NCBI RefSeq assembly: GCF_001625215.2
Contig: NC_030383.2
Span: 13,280,779 to 13,344,778 of the forward strand
Direction of reading: 5' to 3'
DNA from: Daucus carota subsp. sativus
Lineage: Eukaryota > Streptophyta > Magnoliopsida > Apiales > Apiaceae
DNA: 64,000 nt
The notes beneath the pieces are model-generated. The model made no database searches. It saw only the letters and a list, made by a program, of their open reading frames with translations, and was not told the DNA's origin. Within the stretch, counting starts at the first letter, position 1. Each line of letters starts with the position of its first letter. This document shows, one piece after another, positions 22,829-33,120 of the stretch. Position numbers and translations under genes: made by a program.

Positions 22829-24325
22829 TGTTGATAGAGGAATTTGGTAATCAACAAAGATGAGGTTCATGGCCGGAATCAAGATTTATGACGGTGGTTT
22901 TGGTCGTCGGAGTGCGGTGGTTGTGCGTTTTAGGGGGTGGCTGAGATTAGGGTTTTGAGTTGGTCTCACGTGCTCGCAACTCATGATCCCCTAATGTGCC
23001 TACGTACCCCTATATTTATAGGGGATCAAGCCGTACGTAGTTCTATTACCAAGACTCCTAGTTTGATCAGGACTAGGCCTCTTGGGGATAAGACCAACCC
23101 TGAGGTGGTGACTTATCTCTTAGACGTCCAACGCCTTCAGAGTCCTACTCCAGTTAGAATTAAGCCTTGAGGCCAACTACCTCAGACTCCTAGTCCAAGT
23201 ACATCACGGATACGGCATCATCCCCACTACGAGAGATGACACTAACCGCTACTTTTCGTAGCATGGAGGAGACATCTTGGTAGAGCCGTGACCAATTCCC
23301 TGAGGTGTAGGGCGCGCCCTTCCCCCTTAGTGAAGGTTCTCACTAAGAGGTAAGACAAGTAAGGAGCCAAGTTACACGATCGTCTCAGTCCCCCAATGAG
23401 GGCTAACTCACCAGAATACAGGACCCAGACATATGATCGGCCTTCATGTCACCCCTGAGGGCCTTCTACAACCGTGATCACCCCAAGCCCCTGCACGAGG
23501 ACAACCCGGCAGATAGCAGGATTGGGGATTATAGATCACGCCCGGTCGTAACCCGGGAACTACCAGATGAGCCTGATAACTTCCAGATGAGCCTGGCACT
23601 AGTCTTCATATCCCTCAGAAGGGTCGTCATATACCCCGGAGGGGTAGGTCTTCATATCCCCCGGAGGGGGGGGGGGTCTTCTTCTCCCTCGGAAAGGGTA
23701 AGTCTTCGTATCCCTCGGAAGGGTAAGTCTTCGTATCCCTCGGAAGGGTCATCACTGAGACTCACTCATCCTCTCACTCAATACATTTACATGTGGGTGC
23801 GACCCCTGAGGGCGCGCCCTTCATCTTCGTTGTCTTGTCCCATGAGTCGTCCCAACAACAGGTCAGACCTGTCTTCCAATATCCGAAGGCCGCGCCCAGG
23901 GGATCGTCCCGCTAAGGGCGCGCCCTTGGTCTTCATCTTATGGTCCATTTCTTACAAGGACCGTGACCCTCGGTCACCTCCGAAGAGGGCGCGCCCTCCT
24001 CCAACACCATGACCAATTTTGGTCATAACAGGGTGGACGGAGGGTCGGTCGCGTCTTTCCATCAACATTCTCAAGTGAGGCGTCCCTCCTTGTGACTCGG
24101 AGGACGCGTCTTCTTCACACAACATCGGCGGATTAGTCACGCCACGGAGGGCTGCGCCCTTCCGTTCAGACTAGTCTCTTCAAGGGTCGGTCGCGTCCTT
24201 CCTTTGTATGCAGAAGGGCGCGTCCCGATACCTCATATAGGACTCTTAGTCCAATTCATGTCTTACTTAGTTAAACCAAGTACATACCCGGCCCAATAAG
24301 GACCTAGCCAAATTTGGCTATAACA
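22829..24325 (-). repeat. Left LTR of element B (3' LTR in element orientation)
   Basis: 1497 bp, TGTTGATAGAGG ... GGCTATAACA on the plus strand. It is about four substitutions and one G-run length change from the right LTR. It holds the palindromic TATA region (23007-23024), an expanded array of TCTTCATATCCC.CGGA units (about 23600-23755) and four GGCGCGCC sites. Confidence 0.93.
23007..23024 (-). promoter_or_regulatory. Palindromic TATA region of the element B left LTR
   Basis: CCCCTATAAATATAGGGG on the minus strand puts a TATA box inside a near-perfect palindrome, itself bracketed by TACGTA words. The same arrangement is in LTRs A and C. It is the likely core promoter of the LTR. Confidence 0.65.
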
Positions 24326-24340
24326 AGTACTCCCCAAATT
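24326..24340 (-). other. Polypurine tract region of element B
   Basis: On the minus strand AATTTGGGGAGTACT directly precedes the LTR start TGTTATAGCC. Element A has the same sequence with one change next to its left LTR. Confidence 0.7.
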
Positions 24341-25171
24341 TTCTTGATATTGGAGATATCAGGGGAATTTTTACTCCATACCACACATACTCTTCCGAGA
24401 GCGCGTCCGCGCATAGAGGCGCGACGTAAGCCACTTCTATTCCTCGACATTTCAAGTTGCAGGCTGTGCACAAGCCTTGCAAGTATATAATGTCGGTGTC
24501 TTTGATCATTTAGCAAAGTTGCTAAGAATGAGGCTGGCGCATCTTTATGACGTGTTCATAAGTAATGAGCAATCTTTATGTAGATAAAAGAAAACAGGGG
24601 GCGCGGCCTATCTGTCGTTGATAGTGGCGCAGCTTCGCTTATTCCTTCCAAAGGACACATTCAACCATAACATTCGCGCCAATGAACTTCAACAAAAGAA
24701 GGGCGCGTCTTCGCGATGCGAAGGTTGGTGGCTGTTTTTCAGCCTTAGTGTGTCCATGGTACCTAGGAACAGTAAATATAAGGCACGACTTACAGAATGG
24801 CGCCGCCTTGTTATAACATGACCCCTTTTCTATCTTTTTTAAAGAATTGCCTAAGCAGAGGGCGCGGCTGAAGGCGCTACCTTGCAATATTTCTTTTCTT
24901 CCAAGGACTGTATAAGCAGAGGGCGCAGCCTTACTTGTGATGTGGGCTCTTTTGATCTTTTCCAAGGATTAAGTAGAGGGCGCGGCCTTTGGCGCAGCCT
25001 TACTTTTTCACGCGTGAATCACTTGTTTAAGAAATTCAAAAGAACCACTCCCCAGTCCATACATCATCCCATATGGGGCATCACGAATCTTATCGTGGTT
25101 TAAGAAACTCCGGTGCATCGCACGGGTCCCAGAGCTCATAGCTCAATGGGGAATTAATAGTATAAACTGTT
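24341..25171. other. Element B interior, left part
   Basis: No gene. It contains several GGGCGCGGCCT / AGGCGCAGCC-type CG-rich words spaced 40-90 bases apart (about 24600-25000) in otherwise moderate-GC sequence. Confidence 0.6.
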
Positions 25172-25382
25172 ATCTGGAGCATATCATGGATATGTAAGAT
25201 CCAGAGCGTATCATGGATGCGCAAGTATAATGTCCAGAGCGTATCATGGATGCGCAAATATAGTATCCAGAGCGTATCGTGGATATGTAAATAATCATAG
25301 CATCCAGAGTAGATCGTGGATGACATCCAGAGTGTATCATGGATGGTTAAAATTCATAGTACCCAGAGCTGGTCATGGATAA
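25172..25382. repeat. Tandem array of CCAGAGCGTATCATGGAT units
   Basis: About six to seven copies of CCAGAGYGTATCRTGGAT separated by spacers of about 10-30 bases (GCGCAAATATA and variants). Both ends of the array are degenerate. Confidence 0.85.
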
Positions 25383-25554
25383 TTAGGCAACCTTTGAAAG
25401 GTCTTAAGTGTATCATGATTCAGAGACCTTGCAGGTATCATGCCACGTTCCTGTAGAATGGAGGGCGCGCCCTCATCAAGATGGACAACTCCTTTAGCAT
25501 GTTGGACTTGACCTGCACTTTATCATGTATACGACTTAATACTGATGGTCAGTG

Positions 25555-26725
25555 TTACCTCACGACGCGCCCTGTTAGGGGAAGACGCGTCCTCCCAAAT
25601 TATCAACCCTGGAAACATGACTTTGGAACTCGGGGTGCGTCCAACTAGGAGGAGGCGCGTCTTTGAAGCATCTCCCTTCTCAACCTTATTATCCTGGGGG
25701 CGCGTCCTCATGCGCTTCCTCAAGTGACGAGTACTCCCGAGAGGGCGCGCCCTAGGGAGGGACGTGACCTCTTCAAGACTAGTGAGCTCCTTCCTGAGTA
25801 TGTTTGTCTTCACAAAATATCATATGAAGCAATTAATGCATCAGACATACCAGAGGGCGCGCCCTGTCAGAGGGAGGCGCGCAATTCGTTCTCTGACAGA
25901 ATACCAGTAGGATATGGCGCACGCCTTGCTAGAGGAAGGCGCGACTATTCCTCACGGCGAAGAGGTGTATTCCTCATACAGGTAACACCATATTACCTGT
26001 GACTTTATACATGCAGTAGTCTTAGGGAACCAAATACTGAGGGGGTTTAGGATTTACCTGAGGGAGCGCCCGGTCAGGGGAAGGCGCGCACCCTCACGCC
26101 TTTTCGAGCTAGGTTCCATCTGAATAGCTCGCCCCCAGTAACTGTCCCTAGAGGCGCGCCCTGACAAGGGAAGGCGCGACTCCTTTGAAAATGTTAAAGG
26201 GTGCATCCCTCATGGTGCTAGTCGAACACCACGTTACCTGTAGTTTTCAATGTGCCATACTTCTAGAGAATGCAGTAACGAGGAGGTTTAGAGTAGAGTT
26301 TACCTGGAGGCGCGCTCTGTCGGGGGGAGGCGCGCCCTTTGCAACTTTTCAAGGTTCGCTCCATTTGAATAACTCCCCGCTCATAACTTTCCCTTTCATA
26401 TCATCATCTGCGGTCAGGCCTTCAACACGTGCCTCTCGGGAACCTCGAATCATTTGCTTTGGAGAGGGTACGCTCCTTCAGAAAACCTTTTTGGCTTCCA
26501 AGGAGGCGATCTCCTTCCCGCAAAGGCTCAAACAACAACAGACTCGTTAGTAATAACATGTGAGAACGTTGTGGGAATCTTACCTGGAAGTGCGCCCTGT
26601 CAGGGGGAGGCGCGACTTCTTCGGAGGTGTCAGGGAATGCATTCCTCACGGTGGTAGTCGGACACCAGATCTCCTGGAGGTGTACCCTGTCAGGGGGAGG
26701 CGTACCCTTCGAACGCGCCGGGTCT
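25555..26725. repeat. Series of CG-rich double-palindrome modules in element B
   Basis: At least seven modules of the form AGGCGCGCCCTGTCAGGGGGAGGCGCG occur with substitutions, at about 25562, 25855, 26063, 26152, 26307, 26586 and 26677. Each combines a GGCGCGCC-type palindrome, a CCTGTCAGG-like dyad and a second GGCGCG word. They are often preceded by TTACCTG and followed by a 15-20 base variable tail. Confidence 0.85.
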
Positions 26726-26944
26726 CCAAAAATTGCATCCTTCGACGACTCCCCGGTCCAGAAAACCTTGCTCGCAAATTTATTTACCTCCTAGAATTTC
26801 GTTGATGATCGTCCTCCTTCAAACTCCTGATGGAGATATCATCCTCTTCTGGAGAATTAGATCAGGGTCTCCTCCTCTCCTGTGCTCTAGCCATCGCCCT
26901 GCCGGAAAACGCTCCTCCTCTACGTGCGAATCTCCGTCGTGTGA

Positions 26945-26999
26945 CATCTCTTCCTCCTAAGATGAAGATCTTGAATAGCCCCTCCTTCTAGCGCCAATT
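26945..26999 (-). other. Primer-binding site and vestigial gag leader of element B
   Basis: Next to the right LTR, after three bases, the minus strand reads TGGCGCTAGAAGGAGGG (26996-26980), identical to the site in element A. About 50 bases into the element a GGAAGAGATG start context is kept (ATG at 26947), as at the gag start of A. The frame then diverges and stops after about 42 codons. Confidence 0.75.
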
Positions 27000-28494
27000 T
27001 GTTGATAGAGGAATTTGGTAATCAACAAAGATGAGGTTCATGGCCGGAATCAAGATCTATGACGGTGGTTTTGGTCGTCGGAGTGCGGTGGTTGTGCGTT
27101 TTAGGGGGTGGCTGAGATTAGGGTTTTGAGTTGGTCTCACGTGCTCGCAACTCATGATCCCCTAATGTGCCTACGTACCCCTATATTTATAGGGGATCAA
27201 GCCGTACGTAGTTCTATTACCAAGACTCCTAGTTTGATCAGGACTAGGCCTCTTGGGGATAAGACCAACCCTGAGGTGGTGACTTATCTCTTAGACGTCC
27301 AACGCCTTCAGAGTCCTACTCCAGTTAGAATTAAGCCTTGAGGCCAACTACCTCAGACTCCTAGTCCAAGTACATCACGGATACGGCATCATCCCCACTA
27401 CGAGAGATGACACTAACCGCTACTTTTCGTAGCATGGAGGAGACATCTTGGTAGAGTCGTGACCAATTTCCTGAGGTGTAGGGCGCGCCCTTCCCCCTTA
27501 GTGAAGGTTCTCACTAAGAGGTAAGACAAGTAAGGAGCCAAGTTACACGATCGTCTCAGTCCCCCAATGAGGGCTAACTCACCAGAATACAGGACCCAGA
27601 CATATGATCGGCCTTCATGTCACCCCTGAGGGCCTTCTACAACCGTGATCACCCCAAGCCCCCGCACGAGGACAACCCGGCAGATAGCAGGATTGGGGAT
27701 TATAGATCACGCCCGGTCGTAACCCGGGAACTACCAGATGAGCCTGATAACTTCCAGATGAGCCTGGCACTAGTCTTCATATCCCTCAGAAGGGTCGTCA
27801 TATACCCCGGAGGGGTAGGTCTTCATATCCCCCGGAGGGGGGGGGTCTTCTTCTCCCTCGGAAAGGGTAAGTCTTCGTATCCCTCGGAAGGGTAAGTCTT
27901 CGTATCCCTCGGAAGGGTCATCACTGAGACTCACTCATCCTCTCACTCAATACATTTACATGTGGGTGCGACCCCTGAGGGCGCGCCCTTCATCTTCGTT
28001 GTCTTGTCCCATGAGTCGTCCCAACAACAGGTCAGACCTGTCTTCCAATATCCGAAGGCCGCGCCCAGGGGATCGTCCCGCTAAGGGCGCGCCCTTGGTC
28101 TTCATCTTATGGTCCATTTCTTACAAGGACCGTGACCCTCGGTCACCTCCGAAGAGGGCGCGCCCTCCTCCAACACCATGACCAATTTTGGTCATAACAG
28201 GGTGGACGGAGGGTCGGTCGCGTCTTTCCATCAACATTCTCAAGTGAGGCGTCCCTCCTTGTGACTCGGAGGACGCGTCTTCTTCACACAACATCGGCGG
28301 ATTAGTCACGCCACGGAGGGCTGCGCCCTTCCGTTCAGACTAGTCTCTTCAAGGGTCGGTCGCGTCCTTCCTTTGTATGCAGAAGGGCGCGTCCCGATAC
28401 CTCATATAGGACTCTTAGTCCAATTCATGTCTTACTTAGTTAAACCAAGTACATACCCGGCCCAATAAGGACCTAGCCAAATTTGGCTATAACA
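27000..28494 (-). repeat. Right LTR of element B (5' LTR in element orientation)
   Basis: 1495 bp, nearly identical to the left LTR. Its palindromic TATA region is at 27178-27195. Transcription from it would run leftward into the element. Confidence 0.93.
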
Positions 28495-28766
28495 GTAAAT
28501 TTGCAACATCTTGGTGACTTTGAATTTCAAAGTCTTTTACATGATGATATATGGACATTGCCATAGCGTTAAGCTTACAATGAACTCGTTTGGTTTATCT
28601 TAATTTCTTAAATAAGTCCATATATTCATCAAATAATGTTGGCCAAATATGAAATCTGAATAAATCACATACTGCAACTTTTTCATTGAAGCGTCCAGAA
28701 CAGGCAAAAGTTTGCCAGAAAAGAGAATTGCGCATGCTTTTATTTACTTCAATATGTATTCAGTTA
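28495..28766. other. Host sequence between elements B and A
   Basis: No gene. The stretch 28605-28690 resembles 8355-8450 upstream of SRLK-a, showing that elements B and A sit inside the duplicated 5' flank of SRLK-b. Confidence 0.65.
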
Positions 28767-28818
28767 CTCCCTCCTTCCCATTTTAATTGTCCACTTTGCT
28801 CAAATCACACATATTAAG
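28767..28818. mobile_element. Left piece of a Stowaway-like MITE split by element A
   Basis: TA then CTCCCTCCTTCCCATTTTAA; the element resumes at 41020 on the far side of element A. The two pieces together make a MITE of about 290 bp. Confidence 0.85.
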
Positions 28819-29817
28819 TGTTGATAGAGGAATTTGGTGAATCAACAAACGTGAGGTTCGTTGCCGGAATAAGGTGTTTCACGGTGATTATATGACGGAA
28901 ATCCGCCGTGGGCGGTAGATTTAGGTGTTTGAGGGTGGCTGAGATCAAGGGAATATATTTCTGCTCTCGTTCTCACAACTCTCGATATATCCCCCTGATG
29001 TGCCTACGTACCCCTTTATATAGGGGATCAAGCCGTACGTAGTTCTATGAAACCAGGAGTCCTAGTTTGATCAGGACTAGGCCTCTTGGCGATAAGGTCG
29101 GAGATAGGCCGAAGGCCCATCCTGGAGGGTCCTACTCCTGTTAGAGTTAGTCTTGAGTATGACCACCTCAGACTCCTAATCCAAATAGATCACGGATTCA
29201 ACGATATCTCCACTACGAGAGATAGCATCTACCACGACTCTTATGGAGAAGTTATCTGGGCAAGCCATGACCAACCCCTCAAGGTGCAGGGACATGTCCT
29301 CACCTCCCGGTGAGGTCTTTATCTTCAGACAAGGTGGACAAGGAGCCAAATTACACGATCGTCTCAATCCCCCGATGAGGGCTAACTCACCAGAATACAG
29401 GATTCAGACATATGATCGGCCTTCAGATTACCCCGGAGGGCCTTCGAGAACCATGATCACCTCAAGCCCCAACACGAGGGTTAACTCGGCAGATAGCAGG
29501 ATTGAGGATTGTAGATCATGTCCGGATGAGCCCGAGAACTATCAGATGAGCCTGATAACTACCAAATGAGCTTGGTAACTGGTCTTCATATCCCTCGGAA
29601 GGGTCGTCACGGAGACTCACTCATCCTCTCTCTTTCATCATATATTTCATAATTATGTCTCTTTTTAGGTCAAGGGATGCGCCTCTCTCGGGAGGACGCG
29701 TCCTTCCCTTCCCTTATCTTCATGTTCTTCCTCCTGGACAAGAGACCGCACCTCCCGGACCATGTTTGGGGAGGGCGCGTCCTCTCCTTTACCTGGTATA
29801 CAAAAATGGCTACAACA
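28819..29817 (-). repeat. Left LTR of element A (3' LTR in element orientation)
   Basis: 999 bp, TGTTGATAGAGG ... GGCTACAACA on the plus strand. About seven substitutions from the right LTR are visible. The palindromic TATA region is at 29011-29026. It contains only one copy of the CCCTCGGAAGGGT unit that is multiplied in LTRs B and C. Confidence 0.95.
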
Positions 29818-29832
29818 AGTACTCCCCAGATT
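29818..29832 (-). other. Polypurine tract region of element A
   Basis: AATCTGGGGAGTACT on the minus strand directly abuts LTR start TGTTGTAGCC. Confidence 0.7.
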
Positions 29833-30013
29833 CTCCTATTATTGAAAATGTTAGGGGAATCTTCACATCCTCTGTCGCTTTGCTGTTCATCCAGTTCTTT
29901 TGCACTTCTTCCTTTGATAAGACGCGTCCTTCGTAGTGGGCGCGTCCTTCCTCGTCCAACATTCCACCTGTTATTTAATTTGAAATTCAAACTGACAGCT
30001 GTCCCTTCCTTTC

Positions 30014-30024
30014 CTATAAATACC
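30014..30024 (+). promoter_or_regulatory. TATA box of the antisense gene in element A
   Basis: CTATAAATACC lies about 30 bases before a pyrimidine-rich probable start region (CTTCTTCATTTCACG) on the plus strand, opposite to gag-pol. It is followed by a 5' UTR exon, an intron and the long frame at 30785. Confidence 0.65.
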
Positions 30025-30784
30025 CCTTCACACATTCGTCTTCTTCATTTCACGCAACTGCCATTCTCTCTCCGGCGATTTGAGCTTTCCGAGCACGACA
30101 TCGTATTTTCCGGCCACTATTTGCGATTTCAACCCAGCCAATTGCTTCCCCATCTACCAAGGTACGATCTCCATCCATTTTCGTCAGATTTCGCTGAGTT
30201 AATTAGTAGATCTAAGCATATGTCCTTTCGACTACCTCCATGTTCTTCGCGTTCTTCAAATATGCATATGTATATATATTTGCATCTTCTCGTCTTTGAT
30301 CCGTTTGATCCGCTGTAGCTTTATATAAAAGTGTTTGTAGAATGTAAATTCGCATCTCTAGGCCCAAGGCGCGTCCTCTCTTTTTGGACGCGCCTCCTGT
30401 AATTTAGGCTAATGTATCTTAAACTGAACACTCCCCTGTGTCTCCCTTTATTGAGAATCCTTCCAACTAATAGGAGGACGCGCCCTGCTTACCCAACGCG
30501 TCTTCCCTTATACCCCAAACCTACACCCTTCTTTTTTCCTCCACCTCTTTCTAATTCATTTTCTCAATCTTATTACCAAGAGGGCGCGCCCTGACTCCTT
30601 TCTTATTTTTTTTCAGCTGGCAGGCGAGGGCGCGTCCCCACCCTTCCATCCATTCAGAAACTTCCTAGAAAGACGAGGCATCTCCCTCTCTCCTCCAGAG
30701 GTGTTTTCTCCAACTCCACCACGCCCCTCTTACATTCTTTCTGAAGACGAGAAGGAGAGAATTATCCGTAACCTTGCACGAGAT

Positions 30785-33120
30785 ATGGAGTCTTCGCATT
30801 CCTCAACCCCCCATATGACTACTCCACCCCCTCCGGCTGACGAGGCCACCAGCACTCCTCCCTTGACTAACCGCCCTGTAGATTATGATTCCGAGTTCGA
30901 AAATTGGCTGGAGGAACCACAAGGCGCATCCATCCCTACCCGTAAAGGGAAGGGAAAATATTACCAAATCATTTCATCCTCGGAACATGACACCTCCCCC
31001 TCTTCACCTAGTGACAAGGATGATCCAAACTACGAGCTCTCTGACAAGGGGGGCGAGGGCGCGTCCTCCCACCAAGCTAGCGAGGATAATGATAACCAAG
31101 AGAGCTCTCAGGGCGCGTCCTCAAGCAAGGTGCCCAGGGTTCACCCATCTCCTCCACCCTCTCCTGAGCCATACTCACATCCAAAGGTGGAAGAATGGGA
31201 AGAAGATGTGGATTGGACTGAGTACGAGGATATGGAGCTCTCTTTCAAAATGGTCGAAGAAATAAAGAAGAATAAGGGGAAGTTAAGCTGTGTAGACTAA
31301 CCCTCTTCACTTTCCTGGGAGGAGTTGGAATGGACAATGGCCTATTACGAGCAAAAGGGGACTGCTGTGGTACCCCTCGAGGAAATGAGGGCTCATCGAT
31401 TTGACATAGGAAATTACAGAATTCCTCGCCTCGTCCTGACCCCTCGACATGTGAGCTTAGGAGTGGGCGCGCCTTTACATGAGTATTTCGAGGCTATTTG
31501 TGAATGGTTTGATATCGCACCCATCCAGCTGTCACCAAACTCCTATAAGTTGGCAGCAGGCCTGTACATCCTATATAGAGACGAGGGGTATGGCGCGCCC
31601 TCTATGGAAGAGTTGAGTTATTTCTTCCGGCTCACAAGAAGTTCTTTGGGCTACTTCTTCCTTGTTGTCAGGAAGCAACACAACAACAAAGGATTTAGTG
31701 AAGGGCGCGCCTCCCACATCAAGAAATGGAAAGAACCTTTCTTTTACGTCTATGACGTTAAGAGGGTTAGGACGCAGTTCAACATTTCTCCAGGTTAGCA
31801 CATCTTTTCTTAGGACGCGTCCTTTCATTTGTTGAGACCCTTTTTGTTGACTTGTCCTTTACCTTCTTTAGTTGAACGAGGGATGCCCTCTCTAGAGGAT
31901 GAGGCTCTGGAAAGAGCGCAACACATTCTGAATCTTCCTCACGAGAGGAAGAACATGACACTTCTCGTCACCACCCCAAATCTTGTTAGGGCTGGTTTCC
32001 TTCCCCCCAACATAGGCACCAAGGTGGGGTTCAAAGTGTTTAGGGACGGTAAACCCCTCACAGATAGGAAGCATAGGTTTTCTAGGAAAGAGTCCAGGGA
32101 GCCAAGTCCCGAAAATTTATCCGACCAAGGTATGACTGGGCGCGCCCTCCCTATATTTTGAGGGCGCGTCTTACACTTTTCATATATTTGCATGACCTCA
32201 CTTGTTTACTTCTGAAGCACATCTTATATCCATATCTTTGGTTTATCAATTTATGTATGTGACTGACGTGTCTTTATCATTGCTTGGCAGATATGACAAA
32301 CGTTCCTGCTTTCTTCAACCGGACAAAGCTCAACACTGGGGAGGGCGCGTCTGCACAACCCTCAGGATCAAAACGGGGCGCGCCTGCCCTCGACACCCAG
32401 AAGCTGGGCGACAAGGCCAATCCCACGCTAGAGGACTCTAGGGTCCCGAAAAAACAGAGGGTGTTAAAGAAGCAGTCCTCCTCTGGCCTCTCAACCAGGG
32501 CTCTGGGCGAGATAGGCGCGTCCAACGCCTCGGACGATGAATTAAGGGCATGGCGCGCCAAGTCTGAGGCTGACAAGGATGCATGGATCCTTAAGGCCAG
32601 CTGTGAGATGTTGGTCCACAATATGGACCGAGAAAATGCTAAAGTGGCTCAAGAGACGCGCCTTTCGAACCTGGAGAAGGAGGTTTCTCAGCTTAAGAAG
32701 GATGCGAAGAGGCAGGAGAAGGCGCTGCAGGCAGCTGAGAGCGCCAAAAAAGCAGCCGAGGAGAGCTTAACTTCTGAGAGGGCGCACCTTGAGAAGGAAA
32801 TTGCTGATTTAAAGAAGGCAAACTCCACCCTCGAGTCTTCCAACCGGAGTCTGGTGGAGGAGAAAGATAAGGTTGAGGGCGCGTCCTTCTTTGAGGGTGT
32901 TTGCAGCTATATTGCTACGTTCCTCTCTGGGGAGCCTAACTATGATTGGCTTCCTAAATTTGGGAAGACCGCAGCCGATTTCATGGCTAAGTTCCCTGAG
33001 GAGCACCCTGAACTGATGGTGGCCAAACGAGCTGAGCTGGAGGCCACCTTAGCCAAGGAGGCGGCTGAAGGGACGGCGCGCCAAGAAGGCAACTTTCAAG
33101 GGGAGGACGCGTCTGCCTAG
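30785..33120 (+). CDS. Antisense spliced gene of element A (gypsy-associated transposon protein, PF04195-like)
   Basis: The gene runs opposite to gag-pol. Proposed exons: non-coding about 30045-30161, then 30617-31793, 31872-32129 and 32291-33120. Junctions are GT-AG with matching phases, giving 698 codons from the first ATG at 30785. A single in-frame TAA (31298-31300) interrupts exon 2; the frame is open on both sides. The N-terminal third is Ser/Pro/acidic-rich. The middle (RIPRLVLTPRHVSLGV, PLHEYFEAICEWFDIAPIQL) looks like the plant family called putative gypsy-type transposon protein, and the C-terminal part has a Lys/Glu-rich coiled coil (about 530-625). Tat elements such as maize Grande are known to carry an antisense gene here; its job is unknown. 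GGCGCGTCC motifs inside encode Gly-Ala-Ser. Confidence 0.68.

Larger units (their letters stand above)
22829..28494 (-). mobile_element. Element B: young non-autonomous LTR retrotransposon (LARD-like)
   Basis: A 5666-bp element with two near-identical 1.5-kb LTRs and the 5-bp target duplication GTAAA (22824-22828, 28495-28499). The primer-binding site lies beside the right LTR, so the element points left. The 2.67-kb interior has no gag, protease, RT or integrase motifs. It shares LTR ends, primer site, polypurine region and the leader around the gag start with element A, and is presumably mobilised by proteins of A-like autonomous copies. The interior is occupied by a 45-bp tandem array and by repeated CG-rich palindrome modules. 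LTR identity implies a very recent insertion. Confidence 0.93.

Noticed and set aside
23446..24012. A 188-codon plus-strand frame in LTR B (also 27617 in the other LTR)
   Set aside because: Pro/Arg/Ser-rich product of GC-rich tandem repeats on the strand opposite to the element; repeat length changes break it in the second LTR.
24639..24965. Short minus-strand frame of 108 codons in element B
   Set aside because: Low-complexity product of CG-rich words with no homology and no counterpart in element A.
25090..25326. A repetitive protein (IHDTLWILYLR units) on the minus strand
   Set aside because: Frame is a by-product of the 45-bp DNA array; spacer lengths vary and no start or regulatory context supports it.
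25172..26725. CRISPR-like array of repeats and spacers in element B
   Set aside because: Plant nuclear retrotransposon context, degenerate repeats, irregular spacers and no cas genes.
29655..30318. Overlapping plus-strand frames upstream of the antisense gene as coding exon 1
   Set aside because: They cross the TATA box and probable 5' UTR intron and resemble no protein; the first ATG consistent with the spliced frame is at 30785.
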